Notes under the pieces: generated by a model | The model's database searches: none | What the model saw: the letters and a program-made list of their open reading frames with translations, nothing else | What the model was told of the DNA's origin: nothing | Assembly (NCBI RefSeq): GCF_036346875.1 | Contig: NZ_CP107852.1 | Coordinates: 7,502,001-7,566,000 of the forward strand | DNA from: Nocardia sp. NBC_00508 | GTDB lineage: Bacteria; Actinomycetota; Actinomycetes; Mycobacteriales; Mycobacteriaceae | Direction of reading: 5' to 3' | DNA: 64,000 nucleotides | Position numbers and translations under genes: made by a program | Shown here: one piece after another, positions 15,335-23,767 of the stretch | Layout: each line of letters begins with the position of its first letter | Numbering within the stretch: the first letter of the stretch is position 1

Positions 15335-15658
15335 ATGAACGCCACGCTGTCACGGACCGGCCGTATCGGCCTCGGGATCGCGGTGGTCGCCATGGCGCTC
15401 GCGGGCTGCACCGATGTCGAGCGTGCCCTCAACCGCGGCGGCGACACTCCGTGCAGCGAGTACATCAAGCAGGACCAGGACACCAAGCGCACGACGATCA
15501 CCAAGTTCGTCAAGCAGCAGAGCAAGGACGACCGTGAGCCCGCGGGCACCGTGGTGGACGCCACGATGGTGTCGGTCGACCTGCTGTGTGGCGCTCAGGC
15601 CAACGCCGATACCCCGATCAAGAACGCCGACGTCGCAGGCATTTTCATCCGCAAGTGA
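15335..15658 (+). CDS. Small lipoprotein
   Basis: A 107-residue exported protein. The N-terminus has a basic region, a hydrophobic core (IGLGIAVVAMALAGC) and a lipobox LAGC, so Cys24 or so is lipidated and anchored in the cytoplasmic membrane. The mature part has two cysteines (CSEY... and LLCGAQ) bracketing an alpha-helical region, a pattern like HdeA-type acid-stress proteins, but similarity by eye is weak. Preceded by a strong AGGAG ribosome site. Confidence 0.72.
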   Translation: MNATLSRTGRIGLGIAVVAMALAGCTDVERALNRGGDTPCSEYIKQDQDTKRTTITKFVKQQSKDDREPAGTVVDATMVSVDLLCGAQANADTPIKNADVAGIFIRK

Positions 15659-15667
15659 CGGTGCCGG

Positions 15668-16090
15668 TCAGCGTGGCGGGTGGGTGGCGAGCCAGTCCGC
15701 CGCCCGCTTGCGCGAGGCCCGCGCCAGCCAGGCATCCTGGATCACCTCGGTGAGTTCCGCACGGCTCAGCTCGCCGATGCGGCACGCGCGCACCAGCACC
15801 GAGGGATGCCCGTCGAAATGCCGGGTCGTGAAGAACGGCGAGTCCGGGTCCTGGACCAGCGCCTGCTTGTCCGACTCCGACGGCACCCAGAACACGATCA
15901 CATCGGCGTAGCGCTCGCCGGTCACCGGATCGAAGGCATCTGGACGCGGATTCCGGAAGAACACGAACGATCTGCCGCCGACCTGATAGACCGGATTGCC
16001 GCGTGGTCCGTCGATACGCGTCACATGCGGCATGCCGGAGGCTGTCTCGTGGACATCGGCGAGGCGGGCCCGCCGCGAAACGGTCGCCAT
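15668..16090 (-). CDS. MmcQ/YjbR-family protein
   Basis: A 140-residue protein of the CyaY-like-fold MmcQ/YjbR family. Visible features are VHETASGMPHVTRI, GNPVYQVGGRSFVFFRN and the C-terminal helix LVRACRIGELSRAELTEVIQDAWLARA, split here by short gaps. Members are small cytoplasmic proteins of uncertain, possibly DNA-binding, function. It is convergent with the lipoprotein gene, with only 9 bp between stops. Confidence 0.75.
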   Translation of the reverse strand: MATVSRRARLADVHETASGMPHVTRIDGPRGNPVYQVGGRSFVFFRNPRPDAFDPVTGERYADVIVFWVPSESDKQALVQDPDSPFFTTRHFDGHPSVLVRACRIGELSRAELTEVIQDAWLARASRKRAADWLATHPPR

Positions 16091-16239
16091 GTCAGCAGCG
16101 TAGGCCGTCGCGGCGCGGATCGCCGAAGACCTGCCGCGACCGGCCGGTAAGTTCGAAACAGCTCGCGCGCTGTAGCGGGCGTCCGCCAGAATGAGAGAGC
16201 GAATATGAGCTCACACTCACACGACGATGGGTTTTCCAC

Positions 16240-17454
16240 GTGGCGCAGTTCCGCACCCTTACACAGCAGCGGACCGAACTGGAGAAAGAATGGGAGCGCT
16301 GGGCGACGGCTCCGAAAACCCCACCCGCAACCCGAACCACCGTGCTGCGCAACGACGTGGCGCAATCCTGGCGGCGCTCGCTGGGCACCATCGATCCCGG
16401 TCGCACCGTGGCGCCGGGAGTGGACGACGTCGGAGACCGGTGGGCCACGTCGCCGCTGCGCGGACCGGTGACCACGCTGGCAGGCGATCTGCGCGCCATC
16501 ACCGAGGACTCCGGCTACCTGGCCGTGGTCACCGACGCCGCGGGCACCGTTCTGTGGTCCTGCGGTGACCGCGCGCTGCGCAGGCAAGCCGAGCAGGTGA
16601 ACTTCGCTCCGGGTGGCTGCTGGGACGAAAGCCACATGGGCACCAACGGTGTGGCGCTCTCGCTGCACAACGCCCGCGCGGCCTCGGTGTTCTCCGCCGA
16701 GCATCTGGTCGCCGCACTGCACGGCTGGGTGTGCTACTGCGCACCGATCCACGGGCCCGACGGCAGAGTGGTCGGAGCGCTGGATCTGTCCAGTTCCTGG
16801 GACCGCTCGCACCCTGCGGTGCTCGCCTCGGTCCGGGCGCTGGCCACCGCGGCGGAGACGATGCTGCGCACCGCCGAGCCCGCGCCGACATCGGGAGTGC
16901 GCCTGGAATGCCTCGGCACCGCGCGACTGTCGCGCGACGGCAGACCGCTGCGGCTGCCGCCCCGGCAGTTGGAGATCCTCGCGCTGCTGACACTCCAGCC
17001 GGAGGGCTTCACCCCCGAGCAGCTGCACGCCGCCATCTACGGCGACCGCTCGGTATCCACCAGCACCCTGAAGGCCGACGTCTCGCATCTGCGCCGCGCC
17101 ACGGGCGGCGAAATCAGCAATCGCCGATACGTTTTGACCGGACCGGTGGCCTGTGACGCGGTCGACCTGCTCGCCGCCATCGCGGCGGGCGACACTGCCT
17201 CGGCGGTCTGGCTGTACCGCGGTCCGCTGCTGCCCGGGTCGGACACGCCCGGCGTGCTGGAGTGGCGCGACTACCTCGACGTGGGCGTGCGGACCGCCGT
17301 GCTCGCCAGCGACCGTGCCGAGCACGCGGTGGCGTTCGGCGAACGCGCGCCGCGCGATATCGAAGTGCACGAGCACGCGTTGGGGCTGCTGCCGCGCAAC
17401 GACGTCCGCCGCGCGGTGGTCGCCGCCCGGCTGCACACCGCTTTGCACGACTAG
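16240..17454 (+). CDS. GAF-domain transcriptional regulator of an aldehyde dehydrogenase locus
   Basis: A 404-residue regulator. A GAF-like sensory domain occupies about residues 60-210 (GYLAVVTDAAGTVLWSCGD, CWDESHMGTNGVALSL, YCAPIHGPDGRVVGALDLSS). A C-terminal winged-helix segment follows (RLPPRQLEILALLTL, STLKADVSHLRRAT). Proteins of this type usually sit beside an acetaldehyde/aliphatic aldehyde dehydrogenase gene and DUF779, and activate them in response to alcohol or aldehyde. The GTG at 16240 gives VAQFRTLTQQRTELEKEW. Here the downstream ALDH is missing, so the regulator may have lost its main target. Confidence 0.78.
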   Translation: MAQFRTLTQQRTELEKEWERWATAPKTPPATRTTVLRNDVAQSWRRSLGTIDPGRTVAPGVDDVGDRWATSPLRGPVTTLAGDLRAITEDSGYLAVVTDAAGTVLWSCGDRALRRQAEQVNFAPGGCWDESHMGTNGVALSLHNARAASVFSAEHLVAALHGWVCYCAPIHGPDGRVVGALDLSSSWDRSHPAVLASVRALATAAETMLRTAEPAPTSGVRLECLGTARLSRDGRPLRLPPRQLEILALLTLQPEGFTPEQLHAAIYGDRSVSTSTLKADVSHLRRATGGEISNRRYVLTGPVACDAVDLLAAIAAGDTASAVWLYRGPLLPGSDTPGVLEWRDYLDVGVRTAVLASDRAEHAVAFGERAPRDIEVHEHALGLLPRNDVRRAVVAARLHTALHD

Positions 17455-17458
17455 CTTT

Positions 17459-17480
17459 TCGCACCAACCTCGCACCAACC
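17459..17480. repeat. 11-bp tandem direct repeat in a former ald promoter
   Basis: TCGCACCAACC occurs twice head to tail, with the start of a third copy (TCGG) after it. It lies between the GAF regulator and the aldehyde dehydrogenase relic, where the activator site of the lost gene is expected. A binding-site role is inferred. Confidence 0.5.
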
Positions 17481-17525
17481 TCGGCCGACCATAGTGGGCC
17501 CGATCCGAGAGATCTGCGAGGAATC

Positions 17526-17602
17526 ATGACCTACACCAGAGCAGGGGCGAGCTCCCGGCATCGTCGGCTATCCGACCCACTACGACCACGCCATCGACGT
17601 GT
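17526..17602 (+). pseudogene. Relic of an aldehyde dehydrogenase N-terminus
   Basis: From ATG 17526 the frame reads MTYTRAGASS. After a frame shift the sequence continues GIVGYPTHYDHAIDVW. Together these follow the beginning of the actinobacterial acetaldehyde dehydrogenase usually found in this position, whose N-terminus carries a Tyr-x3-Tyr-x3-Ile-Gly-Gly pattern. Everything after about 25 codons is gone: no NAD motif and no catalytic Cys. The remaining start region is fused to the DUF779 gene. A GAF regulator upstream and DUF779 downstream mark the ancestral three-gene order. I infer an internal deletion of about 1.5 kb. Confidence 0.6.
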
Positions 17603-17618
17603 GGCGGACGGAGCGGCG

Positions 17619-18017
17619 ATGGCGCCGCGCACTCGCAGGGTGGAGATCACCGACCGTGCCAGGATCGTGTTGCGTCGCATGATCGAACAGCACGGCGCGG
17701 TGCTGTTCCATCAGTCCGGCGTGGATCGTGACGGGAGCGCGCCGAGGTGCCTGCCCATCCGCGAGGCCCGGATCGGCGGCGCGGACGTGCTGTTGGGCAC
17801 CCTGCCGTGGCACACCGAATTCTGGGTCGGCGCCGAGCAATACGAACGCTGGAAGCACGCCCACCTGACCCTGGACGTGCTCGACGGGCGCGGCTGCTCT
17901 GCGGAAACGCCCGAGGACACGCGCTTCGTCATCAAGTCCCGGCTGCTCACCGACGAGGAAGCAGCAGCGCTGGCGGACGGCGGTCCGCCGCGCACCGGAG
18001 CCGACCGGTTGGCTTGA
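17619..18017 (+). CDS. DUF779 protein, conserved cysteines lost
   Basis: About 132 residues matching DUF779: VLFHQSG, VLLGTLPWHTEFWVGAEQYE, WKHAHLTLDVLDGRG and FVIKSRLLTDEE. Family members, typically downstream of acetaldehyde dehydrogenase, carry a GGCCDGS motif after the HQSG. Here the same place reads GVDRDGS, with both cysteines replaced. With the upstream ALDH destroyed, the gene is probably decaying too. ATG 17619 or GTG 17601 could start it; the open frame also reaches back into the ALDH relic at 17526, which could yield a fusion peptide. Confidence 0.7.
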   Translation: MAPRTRRVEITDRARIVLRRMIEQHGAVLFHQSGVDRDGSAPRCLPIREARIGGADVLLGTLPWHTEFWVGAEQYERWKHAHLTLDVLDGRGCSAETPEDTRFVIKSRLLTDEEAAALADGGPPRTGADRLA

Positions 18018-18039
18018 GCTGCGTCAGCGAGCCGGTAGG

Positions 18040-18077
18040 GCGTCCGCCCGGGTGGGCACGACCACCCGGGCGGACGC
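18040..18077. terminator. Strong bidirectional hairpin terminator
   Basis: A perfect 16-bp inverted repeat: GCGTCCGCCCGGGTGG, six-base loop, then its exact complement. It lies between convergent DUF779 and gabD2, 22 bp after one stop and 3 bp after the other. No U-tract follows, as is usual in high-GC actinobacteria. Confidence 0.85.
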
Positions 18078-18080
18078 GCG

Positions 18081-19634
18081 TCAACGACCGGGCAGGAAGC
18101 GCAGGCTGCGGGCGACGGTCATCAGGAACGCCTGCCACTTGCCGTTCGGGAACAGCTTCGGCGCATCGAGATTCAGAAACCGGGTGACGACGATGGACTG
18201 CGGTTCGGTGAACTTCAGCAGGCCGTCGGGGCCGTGGCGACGCCCGACGCCGGAGATGCCCATGCCGCCCATCGGGGCAGCTGTGGTGCCCCAGGCGGGT
18301 GCATAGCCTTCGTCCACGCATACGGTGCCCGCGTGCAACCGCGCCGCGATGCGTTCGCCTTCGGACTTGCTCGCCGCCCAGACCGAGGCATTGAGACCGT
18401 AGTCGGTATCGTTGGCCAGCCGGACGGCCTCCTCGACACTGTCGACAGGGTAGATCGACACCAGCGGGCCGAAGGTTTCGTCGCGGCCGCACTCCATCTC
18501 GTCGGTCACCTCCGCCAGCACCGTTGGTTCGAAGAACAGTGGCCCCAGGTCCGGGCGCGCGTTGCCGCCGGTCAGCACCTTCGCGCCCTTGCCGGTGGCG
18601 TCGGCGACATGCTTGGCCACCGTCTCCAGCTGCGCTTCGGAGATGAGGCTGCCGATATCGGTCGAATAGTCATAGGCCGCACCGAGCTTCGCGGCGTTCA
18701 CCGCCGCGACGAATTTCTCGGTGAACGCCGCCGCGACGTCCCGCTCGACGTAGAGCCGCTCGATGGAGATGCACAGCTGTCCGGCGTTGGAGAAGCAGGC
18801 GCGCACGGCGGCCTTGGCGGCCTTGTCCAGGTCGGCGCCGTTGGCGACGATCATCGGGTTCTTGCCGCCGAGTTCGGCGGAGAAGCCGATCAGCCTCCGG
18901 CCGCACTGCTCAGCCAGGTGGCGGCCGGTCTGCGAGGACCCGGTGAACATCAGGTAGTCGCACGCGTCGACGATCGCTGTGCCGACCACGGCGCCCGGTC
19001 CGGGCACGACCGCGAGCAGCTCCCGCGGCAGACCCGCCCGGTAGAGCAGTTCGGCGCCGGCCAGCGTGGAGAACGGGGTCTGGCTGTCTGGTTTCACCAC
19101 CACGGCGTTGCCCGCGATGAGTGCCGGAATGGAATCGCCGATCGAGAGCAGCAGTGGGTAGTTCCACGGCGCGATGACACCGACAACACCCTTGGGGTGG
19201 GACCGAACGGACGCCCGATTGAGCACCGGAAAGGCGCCCGGGACCTGGTGGGTGCTCAGCAAGCGGGGTGCGACCTTGGCGAAGTAGCGGGCCGCGAACA
19301 TCAGGCCCATGATTTCTTCCTGGGCCGCCCAGCGCGCTTTGCCCGTCTCGGCCTGCACCACGTCCATCAGGAACTCGCGGTGCTCCACCACCAGCGCCCG
19401 ATAGCGCTCCAGCACCGCGGCGCGTTCGGCCACCGGCCGCGCCGCCCAGCGCGCCTGCGCCGCACGGGCCCTGTCGAACGCGGCCGCGACGTCGGCCGCG
19501 GTGCCCACGGGCACGCTGCCAAGCGCGTTTCCGGTGAACGTCTCGACGATCGTCTTGTGCTGTCGGTCCGTGGGCGCCTCGATCGCGGCCAGCGCGCTCA
19601 GTCTTGCGAATACGTCGGCTTCCGGCGCGGGCAT
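18081..19634 (-). CDS. gabD2: Succinic semialdehyde dehydrogenase (GabD2 type)
   Basis: A 517-residue NAD(P)-dependent aldehyde dehydrogenase. The substrate/cofactor region is GVIAPWNYPLLLSIGDSIP. The catalytic Glu is in FSAELGGKNPM and Cys in SNAGQLCISIERLYV. ETFGPLVSIYPVDSVEEAV and the C-terminal FTEPQSIVVTRF are typical. Length and motifs agree with the mycobacterial GabD2 group, which oxidises succinic semialdehyde to succinate in the GABA/variant-TCA route. It is a single gene, convergent with DUF779 and separated by a strong terminator. Confidence 0.88.
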   Translation of the reverse strand: MPAPEADVFARLSALAAIEAPTDRQHKTIVETFTGNALGSVPVGTAADVAAAFDRARAAQARWAARPVAERAAVLERYRALVVEHREFLMDVVQAETGKARWAAQEEIMGLMFAARYFAKVAPRLLSTHQVPGAFPVLNRASVRSHPKGVVGVIAPWNYPLLLSIGDSIPALIAGNAVVVKPDSQTPFSTLAGAELLYRAGLPRELLAVVPGPGAVVGTAIVDACDYLMFTGSSQTGRHLAEQCGRRLIGFSAELGGKNPMIVANGADLDKAAKAAVRACFSNAGQLCISIERLYVERDVAAAFTEKFVAAVNAAKLGAAYDYSTDIGSLISEAQLETVAKHVADATGKGAKVLTGGNARPDLGPLFFEPTVLAEVTDEMECGRDETFGPLVSIYPVDSVEEAVRLANDTDYGLNASVWAASKSEGERIAARLHAGTVCVDEGYAPAWGTTAAPMGGMGISGVGRRHGPDGLLKFTEPQSIVVTRFLNLDAPKLFPNGKWQAFLMTVARSLRFLPGR

Positions 19635-19911
19635 CGTCGCCTCCTACTTGTGAGTAACTCCCGGATACACACAATCTACGCCGCGCATCGCTCGTCATGA
19701 ACCCGCCGCGAGCGCGACGGGCGCCGTGTCGACCGTCGTGGCAGCGGGGATGCGCACCCGCATACCACTCCGTGTGTTCCAGTTATGCGCCGAGGCAATC
19801 ACTTTCGTCGGGCAAGCCGATCACCCACAATGGCCTGGTCCCAGTCAAATCGAGTCCCGCTCACTGGGACAGAAGGCCCTGAAGACCGGGTTCGTGCATT
19901 ACGTTGTGCGG

Positions 19912-22248
19912 ATGTTCAGAGCGAGGCTCGGGGTCCGGACCCGGATTCTGGCGATCGCGCTCATCCCGAGCCTGACTCTGCTTGTCGTCGGCGTGGGCGC
20001 TGCGAGCTACCTGGTGGCGGAGGGCACGAAAGCGAAGGACTGGGCCGCGGAGAACCAGAAGGCCATTCCCTCGACCAGGGAATTGATGGAAGCGGTTCAG
20101 CAGGAACGCCACCTCACGCTCGCGCAGCTGTCCGGTGACGGCACCGTCGCGCCCGCCCTCGGCGCCGCGCGGATGCGCTTGGACGCGGCCCTGCGTGGCC
20201 TCGTCGCGGCGTCGGAGGGTATCCGCGACGTGGACGACTCGAAGCTCGGCGACAACGTCGCCAATTTCACCACCCTTACGCAGCACATGACGGCGGTGCG
20301 TTCCGGCGTGGACGCGGCCGCGCTGCCGCCCGCGGACGGCTACCTCTTCTTCAACCGGCTGCTCGACGTGATCTCGGTAGGCACCAAAGTCGCCGAGCAG
20401 ACCGCGCCGGACGCCGAGATCGCCGTCCGCATCGCCACCGGCATGCGGCTGTTCAACGCCACCGAGGCGATGGCGCGCAGCGACGCGCTCGGCGCGATAT
20501 ACGGCGACGGCGCCCATCCCCCGTCCATCCCCGTCGAGGAGTACGTCCGGCAGATCGGCTTCTACCACACCGAGATCGCCGCGCTCAGCGCCGAACTCGA
20601 GGGCGCGGAGCAGCAGCACCTGCAGACCCTCACCGCGGGGACGGCGTGGCAGCAGCTGACCGCGATGGAGAACGCGATCGCCCAGCGCGCCATGGCGCCC
20701 GTCCCGGCCGCCGCTCCGACCGGCTCGAGCACGTCCGGCAACGGCACGCGCGCCGCTGCCCCGCCCCCGTTGCCGTTGAGCACGCAGGAATGGCACAGTG
20801 CCGCCGCCGAAGTCAGCCGCGGCCTGATCGATGCCTGGACCGCGCACAACCGGGCCTCGCAGAAACTCGCCGAGGACAAGGCCGCCGCCGCGGCAACCAG
20901 GTCGGCCGTCGCGGGCGGCGGCGTGCTCGTGGTCAGCGGGCTGGCGTTTCTCGTCGCTGTGGTCATCGCCAACCGAGTCATTCGCCGATTGAAGCGGCTA
21001 CGCGGCGAGACGCTCGCGCTGGCCGACGAGCGGCTGCCGGACATGATGCGCAAGCTGCGCGATGGCGAAACCGTCGATGCCGCGGCCGAATCCCCGGACC
21101 TGGACTACGGCCAGGATGAGATCGGCCAGGTCGCCAAGGCGTTCCAGCACGCGCACTCCGCGGCCGTCGCCGCCGCGGTGGCCGAAGCCCGCACCCGGGA
21201 AGGCGTGAAGGCGGTGTTCCTGAATATCGCGCACCGCAGCCAGATCGTGGTGCACCGGCAGCTGGAGATCCTCGACGAGGCCGAGCAGCGGCAGGAAGAC
21301 CCGATCCTGCTCGACACCCTCTTCCGCCTCGACCACCTCGCCACGCGCGAGCGGCGCAACGCCGAGAACCTCACCATTCTCGGTGGCGGCAAGCCGGGCA
21401 GGCAGTGGCGCAACCCGGTTCCGCTGATCGACCTGGTGCGCAGCGCGGTCGGCGAGACGCTGGACTACGCGCGGGTCCGGTTGGGCCGGCTGCCCGATAT
21501 CCAGGTGCTCGGCTCCGTGGTCGCCGACCTCATCCACCTGCTCGCCGAGCTGGCGGACAACGCCACGTCGTTCTCCCCGCCGCAGTCGCGGGTCGAAGTG
21601 ACCGGCAACGTGGTCGGCAAGGGCGCGATGGTCGAGATCACCGACCAGGGCATGGGGATGTCCGAGGCCGAGGTGACCAAGACGAACGAGATGCTGCGCA
21701 ACCCACCGGACTTCGGCCTGGCCGCCTTGTCGGCCGACTCCCGGCTCGGGTTGTTCGTCGTCGCCCAGCTGGCCGCGCGCCACGGCATCACGGTGCGGCT
21801 GTCGGATTCCGACTACGGTGGGATCAAAGCGATCGTCATCATTCCGTCCGCGCTCATCACCGGCGAGCCGGACACGCCGCAGACACCGGCGGAGCTCACC
21901 GATCCGAGCAGGCGCCACAGCGTCAACGGCACACCCGCGGGTGCGGGCGACTACGCGCCGACCGGCATACCCTCGGTCGCGACGCCTGCCATCGAGCCGG
22001 CCGCGCCCCCGCGCTACGCGCCGCGGCCGTTCACCGAGGCGCGGCCGGGCCCGGACGGCCGCCCCGCGCTGCCCCGGCGGAACCGACAGACCAATCTCGC
22101 ACCGCAACTGGCGCAACCCGTCCAGGAGCAAGCCGCGTCCACGCAACCCGTACGCTCTGCCGAACAGGCCCGTGATCTGATGTCGGCCATCGAGAACGGG
22201 ACGCGGCAGGGCCGCCGCGCCGTCATTTCGGACGAACAGGAAGGCTAG
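19912..22248 (+). CDS. cvnA: Conservon sensor histidine kinase-like protein (CvnA type)
   Basis: About 778 residues. After a short basic N-terminus comes a membrane helix (ILAIALIPSLTLLVVGVGAA). A large extracytoplasmic nitrate/nitrite-sensor-like region follows (about 40-340), then a second helix (GVLVVSGLAFLVAVVIANRV), a HAMP-like linker and the kinase core. The ATPase lobe shows the N-box LLAELADNATSFSPP, G1 ITDQGMGMSEAE and G2 region LGLFVVAQLAARHGI. A long disordered, Pro-rich tail follows. ATG 19912 is chosen directly before the first helix. It is the first gene of a four-gene conservon in which the kinase-like protein anchors the complex at the membrane. Confidence 0.85.
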   Translation: MFRARLGVRTRILAIALIPSLTLLVVGVGAASYLVAEGTKAKDWAAENQKAIPSTRELMEAVQQERHLTLAQLSGDGTVAPALGAARMRLDAALRGLVAASEGIRDVDDSKLGDNVANFTTLTQHMTAVRSGVDAAALPPADGYLFFNRLLDVISVGTKVAEQTAPDAEIAVRIATGMRLFNATEAMARSDALGAIYGDGAHPPSIPVEEYVRQIGFYHTEIAALSAELEGAEQQHLQTLTAGTAWQQLTAMENAIAQRAMAPVPAAAPTGSSTSGNGTRAAAPPPLPLSTQEWHSAAAEVSRGLIDAWTAHNRASQKLAEDKAAAAATRSAVAGGGVLVVSGLAFLVAVVIANRVIRRLKRLRGETLALADERLPDMMRKLRDGETVDAAAESPDLDYGQDEIGQVAKAFQHAHSAAVAAAVAEARTREGVKAVFLNIAHRSQIVVHRQLEILDEAEQRQEDPILLDTLFRLDHLATRERRNAENLTILGGGKPGRQWRNPVPLIDLVRSAVGETLDYARVRLGRLPDIQVLGSVVADLIHLLAELADNATSFSPPQSRVEVTGNVVGKGAMVEITDQGMGMSEAEVTKTNEMLRNPPDFGLAALSADSRLGLFVVAQLAARHGITVRLSDSDYGGIKAIVIIPSALITGEPDTPQTPAELTDPSRRHSVNGTPAGAGDYAPTGIPSVATPAIEPAAPPRYAPRPFTEARPGPDGRPALPRRNRQTNLAPQLAQPVQEQAASTQPVRSAEQARDLMSAIENGTRQGRRAVISDEQEG

Positions 22249-22250
22249 GG

Positions 22251-22676
22251 GTGTCCGTTTCTCCCGCAGGTGATCTCAATTGGCTGCTCGATGATCTCGT
22301 CGACCGGCTGGCGGGCGTGCGCCACGCGGTGGTGCTGTCCACTGACGGCCTACTACTCGGCCGCTCCAGCGGAATGAGCCGCGAGGACGCCGAACACTTC
22401 GGCGCGATGTCGTCGGCGCTCTACGGTCTGGCGCGCAGTGCGGGCAACCGATTCGACGGCGGCGGCGTCCGGCAGGCGGTCATCGAACTCGACCGCGCGG
22501 TGCTGTTCGTCACCTCCGCGGGCGACAATGCCTGTCTGGCACTGCAGGCCGCCGAGTCGGCGAATCTCGGCATGGTCGCCTACGAGATGAACCTGACCGT
22601 TCAGCGCGTCGGCAACTACCTGTCCACCACCCCGCGGCAGGATCTCGTCGGACAGGTCGAGCCCAACCTGCCATGA
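22251..22676 (+). CDS. cvnB: Roadblock/LC7-domain protein (CvnB type)
   Basis: A 141-residue Roadblock/LC7 protein: LNWLLDDLVDRLAGVRHAVV, LSTDGLLLGRS and LDRAVLFVTSAGDNACLAL. In conservons this dimer acts with CvnD-type GTPases, much like MglB with MglA. It starts with GTG two bases after the cvnA stop and overlaps the DUF742 gene by four bases, so translation is coupled. Confidence 0.9.
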   Translation: MSVSPAGDLNWLLDDLVDRLAGVRHAVVLSTDGLLLGRSSGMSREDAEHFGAMSSALYGLARSAGNRFDGGGVRQAVIELDRAVLFVTSAGDNACLALQAAESANLGMVAYEMNLTVQRVGNYLSTTPRQDLVGQVEPNLP

Positions 22677-23047
22677 TCCACCCGCGTGAGCCCTGGTTCG
22701 ACGAGGCGGCAGGCCCGCTGGTGCGTCCCTACGCGCTCACCCGGGGACGCACCACGGGCGCCGGACCCGAACTGGATATGCTCACGTCCGTGGTCGTCGA
22801 CCACTCCGCGCCCGCACTCCGGCGTTTCGAACCGGAATATTCGGATATTCTTCGGCTGTGCCGGATTTCACAGACCGTGGCCGAAGTATCCGCCCAGTTG
22901 CGGTTGCCGCTTGCGGTGACCAAGATCCTCGTCGGTGATCTGATCGGCGATGGGCAATTGATTTTCCGTGCCCCTGTCCCGACAGAGGCCGGACCCGATG
23001 ACCTCAACATATTGCGAGCGGTACTGGATGGAATCCGTAAAATTTGA
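22673..23047 (+). CDS. cvnC: DUF742 protein (CvnC type)
   Basis: A 124-residue DUF742 protein: the N-terminal VRPYALTRGRTTG motif, then a winged-helix-like region (ILRLCRISQTVAEVSAQL, LAVTKILVGDLIGDGQL). Its biochemical role is unknown, but it always travels with CvnB and CvnD. It overlaps cvnB by ATGA and runs 20 bp into the GTPase gene. Confidence 0.9.
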   Translation: MIHPREPWFDEAAGPLVRPYALTRGRTTGAGPELDMLTSVVVDHSAPALRRFEPEYSDILRLCRISQTVAEVSAQLRLPLAVTKILVGDLIGDGQLIFRAPVPTEAGPDDLNILRAVLDGIRKI

Positions 23048-23627
23048 CCCGAGCGGCGTGCCGCAGTTGGCCGCGTCGGTCAAGATCCTCGTCGCCGGCG
23101 GGTTCGGCGTAGGCAAGACCACGATGGTGTCGGCGATCAGCGAATGCGCGCCACTGCGCACCGAAGAGCTGATCACCGAGATGAGCACCGGCATCGACGA
23201 CCTCTCCGGCGTCGAGCAGAAGACCACCACCACGGTCGCGCTGGACTTCGGCAGGCTCACCATCGACCGCAACCTGGTGCTCTACCTGTTCGGCACGCCC
23301 GGCCAGGACAGGTTCTGGTTCCTGTGGGACGAACTGGCGCGCGGCGCGCTCGGCGCGGTGGTGCTCGCGGACACGCGGAGGCTGGGAAATTCCTTTGCCG
23401 CCGTGGACTTCTTCGAGCGGCGCGGGCTGCCCTTCATGGTCGGGGTGAACTGTTTCGACGGCTCACCGCGCTACACGATCGACGAAGTGCGCGACGCACT
23501 CGACCTCGACACGGTCACCCCGGTGATGCTGTGCGACGCCCGTGACCGCGGCTCGTGTAAGACCGTGCTCCTGACCCTCGTCGAGCATCTGATCCAGCGG
23601 GCGCAGCGCGCACAGGTCACCACCTGA
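23028..23627 (+). CDS. cvnD: Conservon Ras-like GTPase (CvnD type)
   Basis: About 199 residues of a small GTPase of the MglA/Rab-like ATP_bind_1 group. The P-loop is VAGGFGVGKTTM, switch I Thr lies in QKTTTTVALDFG, and switch II reads YLFGTPGQDRFWF. The usual NKxD guanine motif is NCFD (VGVNCFDG), as in other conservon GTPases. ATG 23028 gives MESVKFDPSG; an earlier ATG at 22998 is possible. It is the last gene of the conservon. Partners should be the membrane kinase and the Roadblock protein upstream. Confidence 0.9.
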   Translation: MESVKFDPSGVPQLAASVKILVAGGFGVGKTTMVSAISECAPLRTEELITEMSTGIDDLSGVEQKTTTTVALDFGRLTIDRNLVLYLFGTPGQDRFWFLWDELARGALGAVVLADTRRLGNSFAAVDFFERRGLPFMVGVNCFDGSPRYTIDEVRDALDLDTVTPVMLCDARDRGSCKTVLLTLVEHLIQRAQRAQVTT

Positions 23628-23634
23628 GAGGTCT

Positions 23635-23655
23635 CCCGACGGCAGCGCTGTCGGG
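23635..23655 (+). terminator. Hairpin after the conservon
   Basis: CCCGAC, nine-base loop and GTCGGG form a short stem 8 bp after the cvnD stop. It is a plausible factor-independent or pausing terminator, but the stem is short and there is no U-tract. Confidence 0.4.
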
Positions 23656-23767
23656 TCACCCGACCGCGCGACGGTACCGGCGGCGCAGGATGGACGGAAA
23701 GTCTTGCAGGCCCTGATCTGCCTGCTGAAAGGACAATCCGTCGGTCGGCCGTCCGTCTGCTGAACGC

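Noticed and set aside
18234..19700. Forward frame of 488 codons opposite gabD2
   Set aside because: Mirror frame caused by high GC third positions; gabD2 carries all catalytic motifs on the reverse strand.
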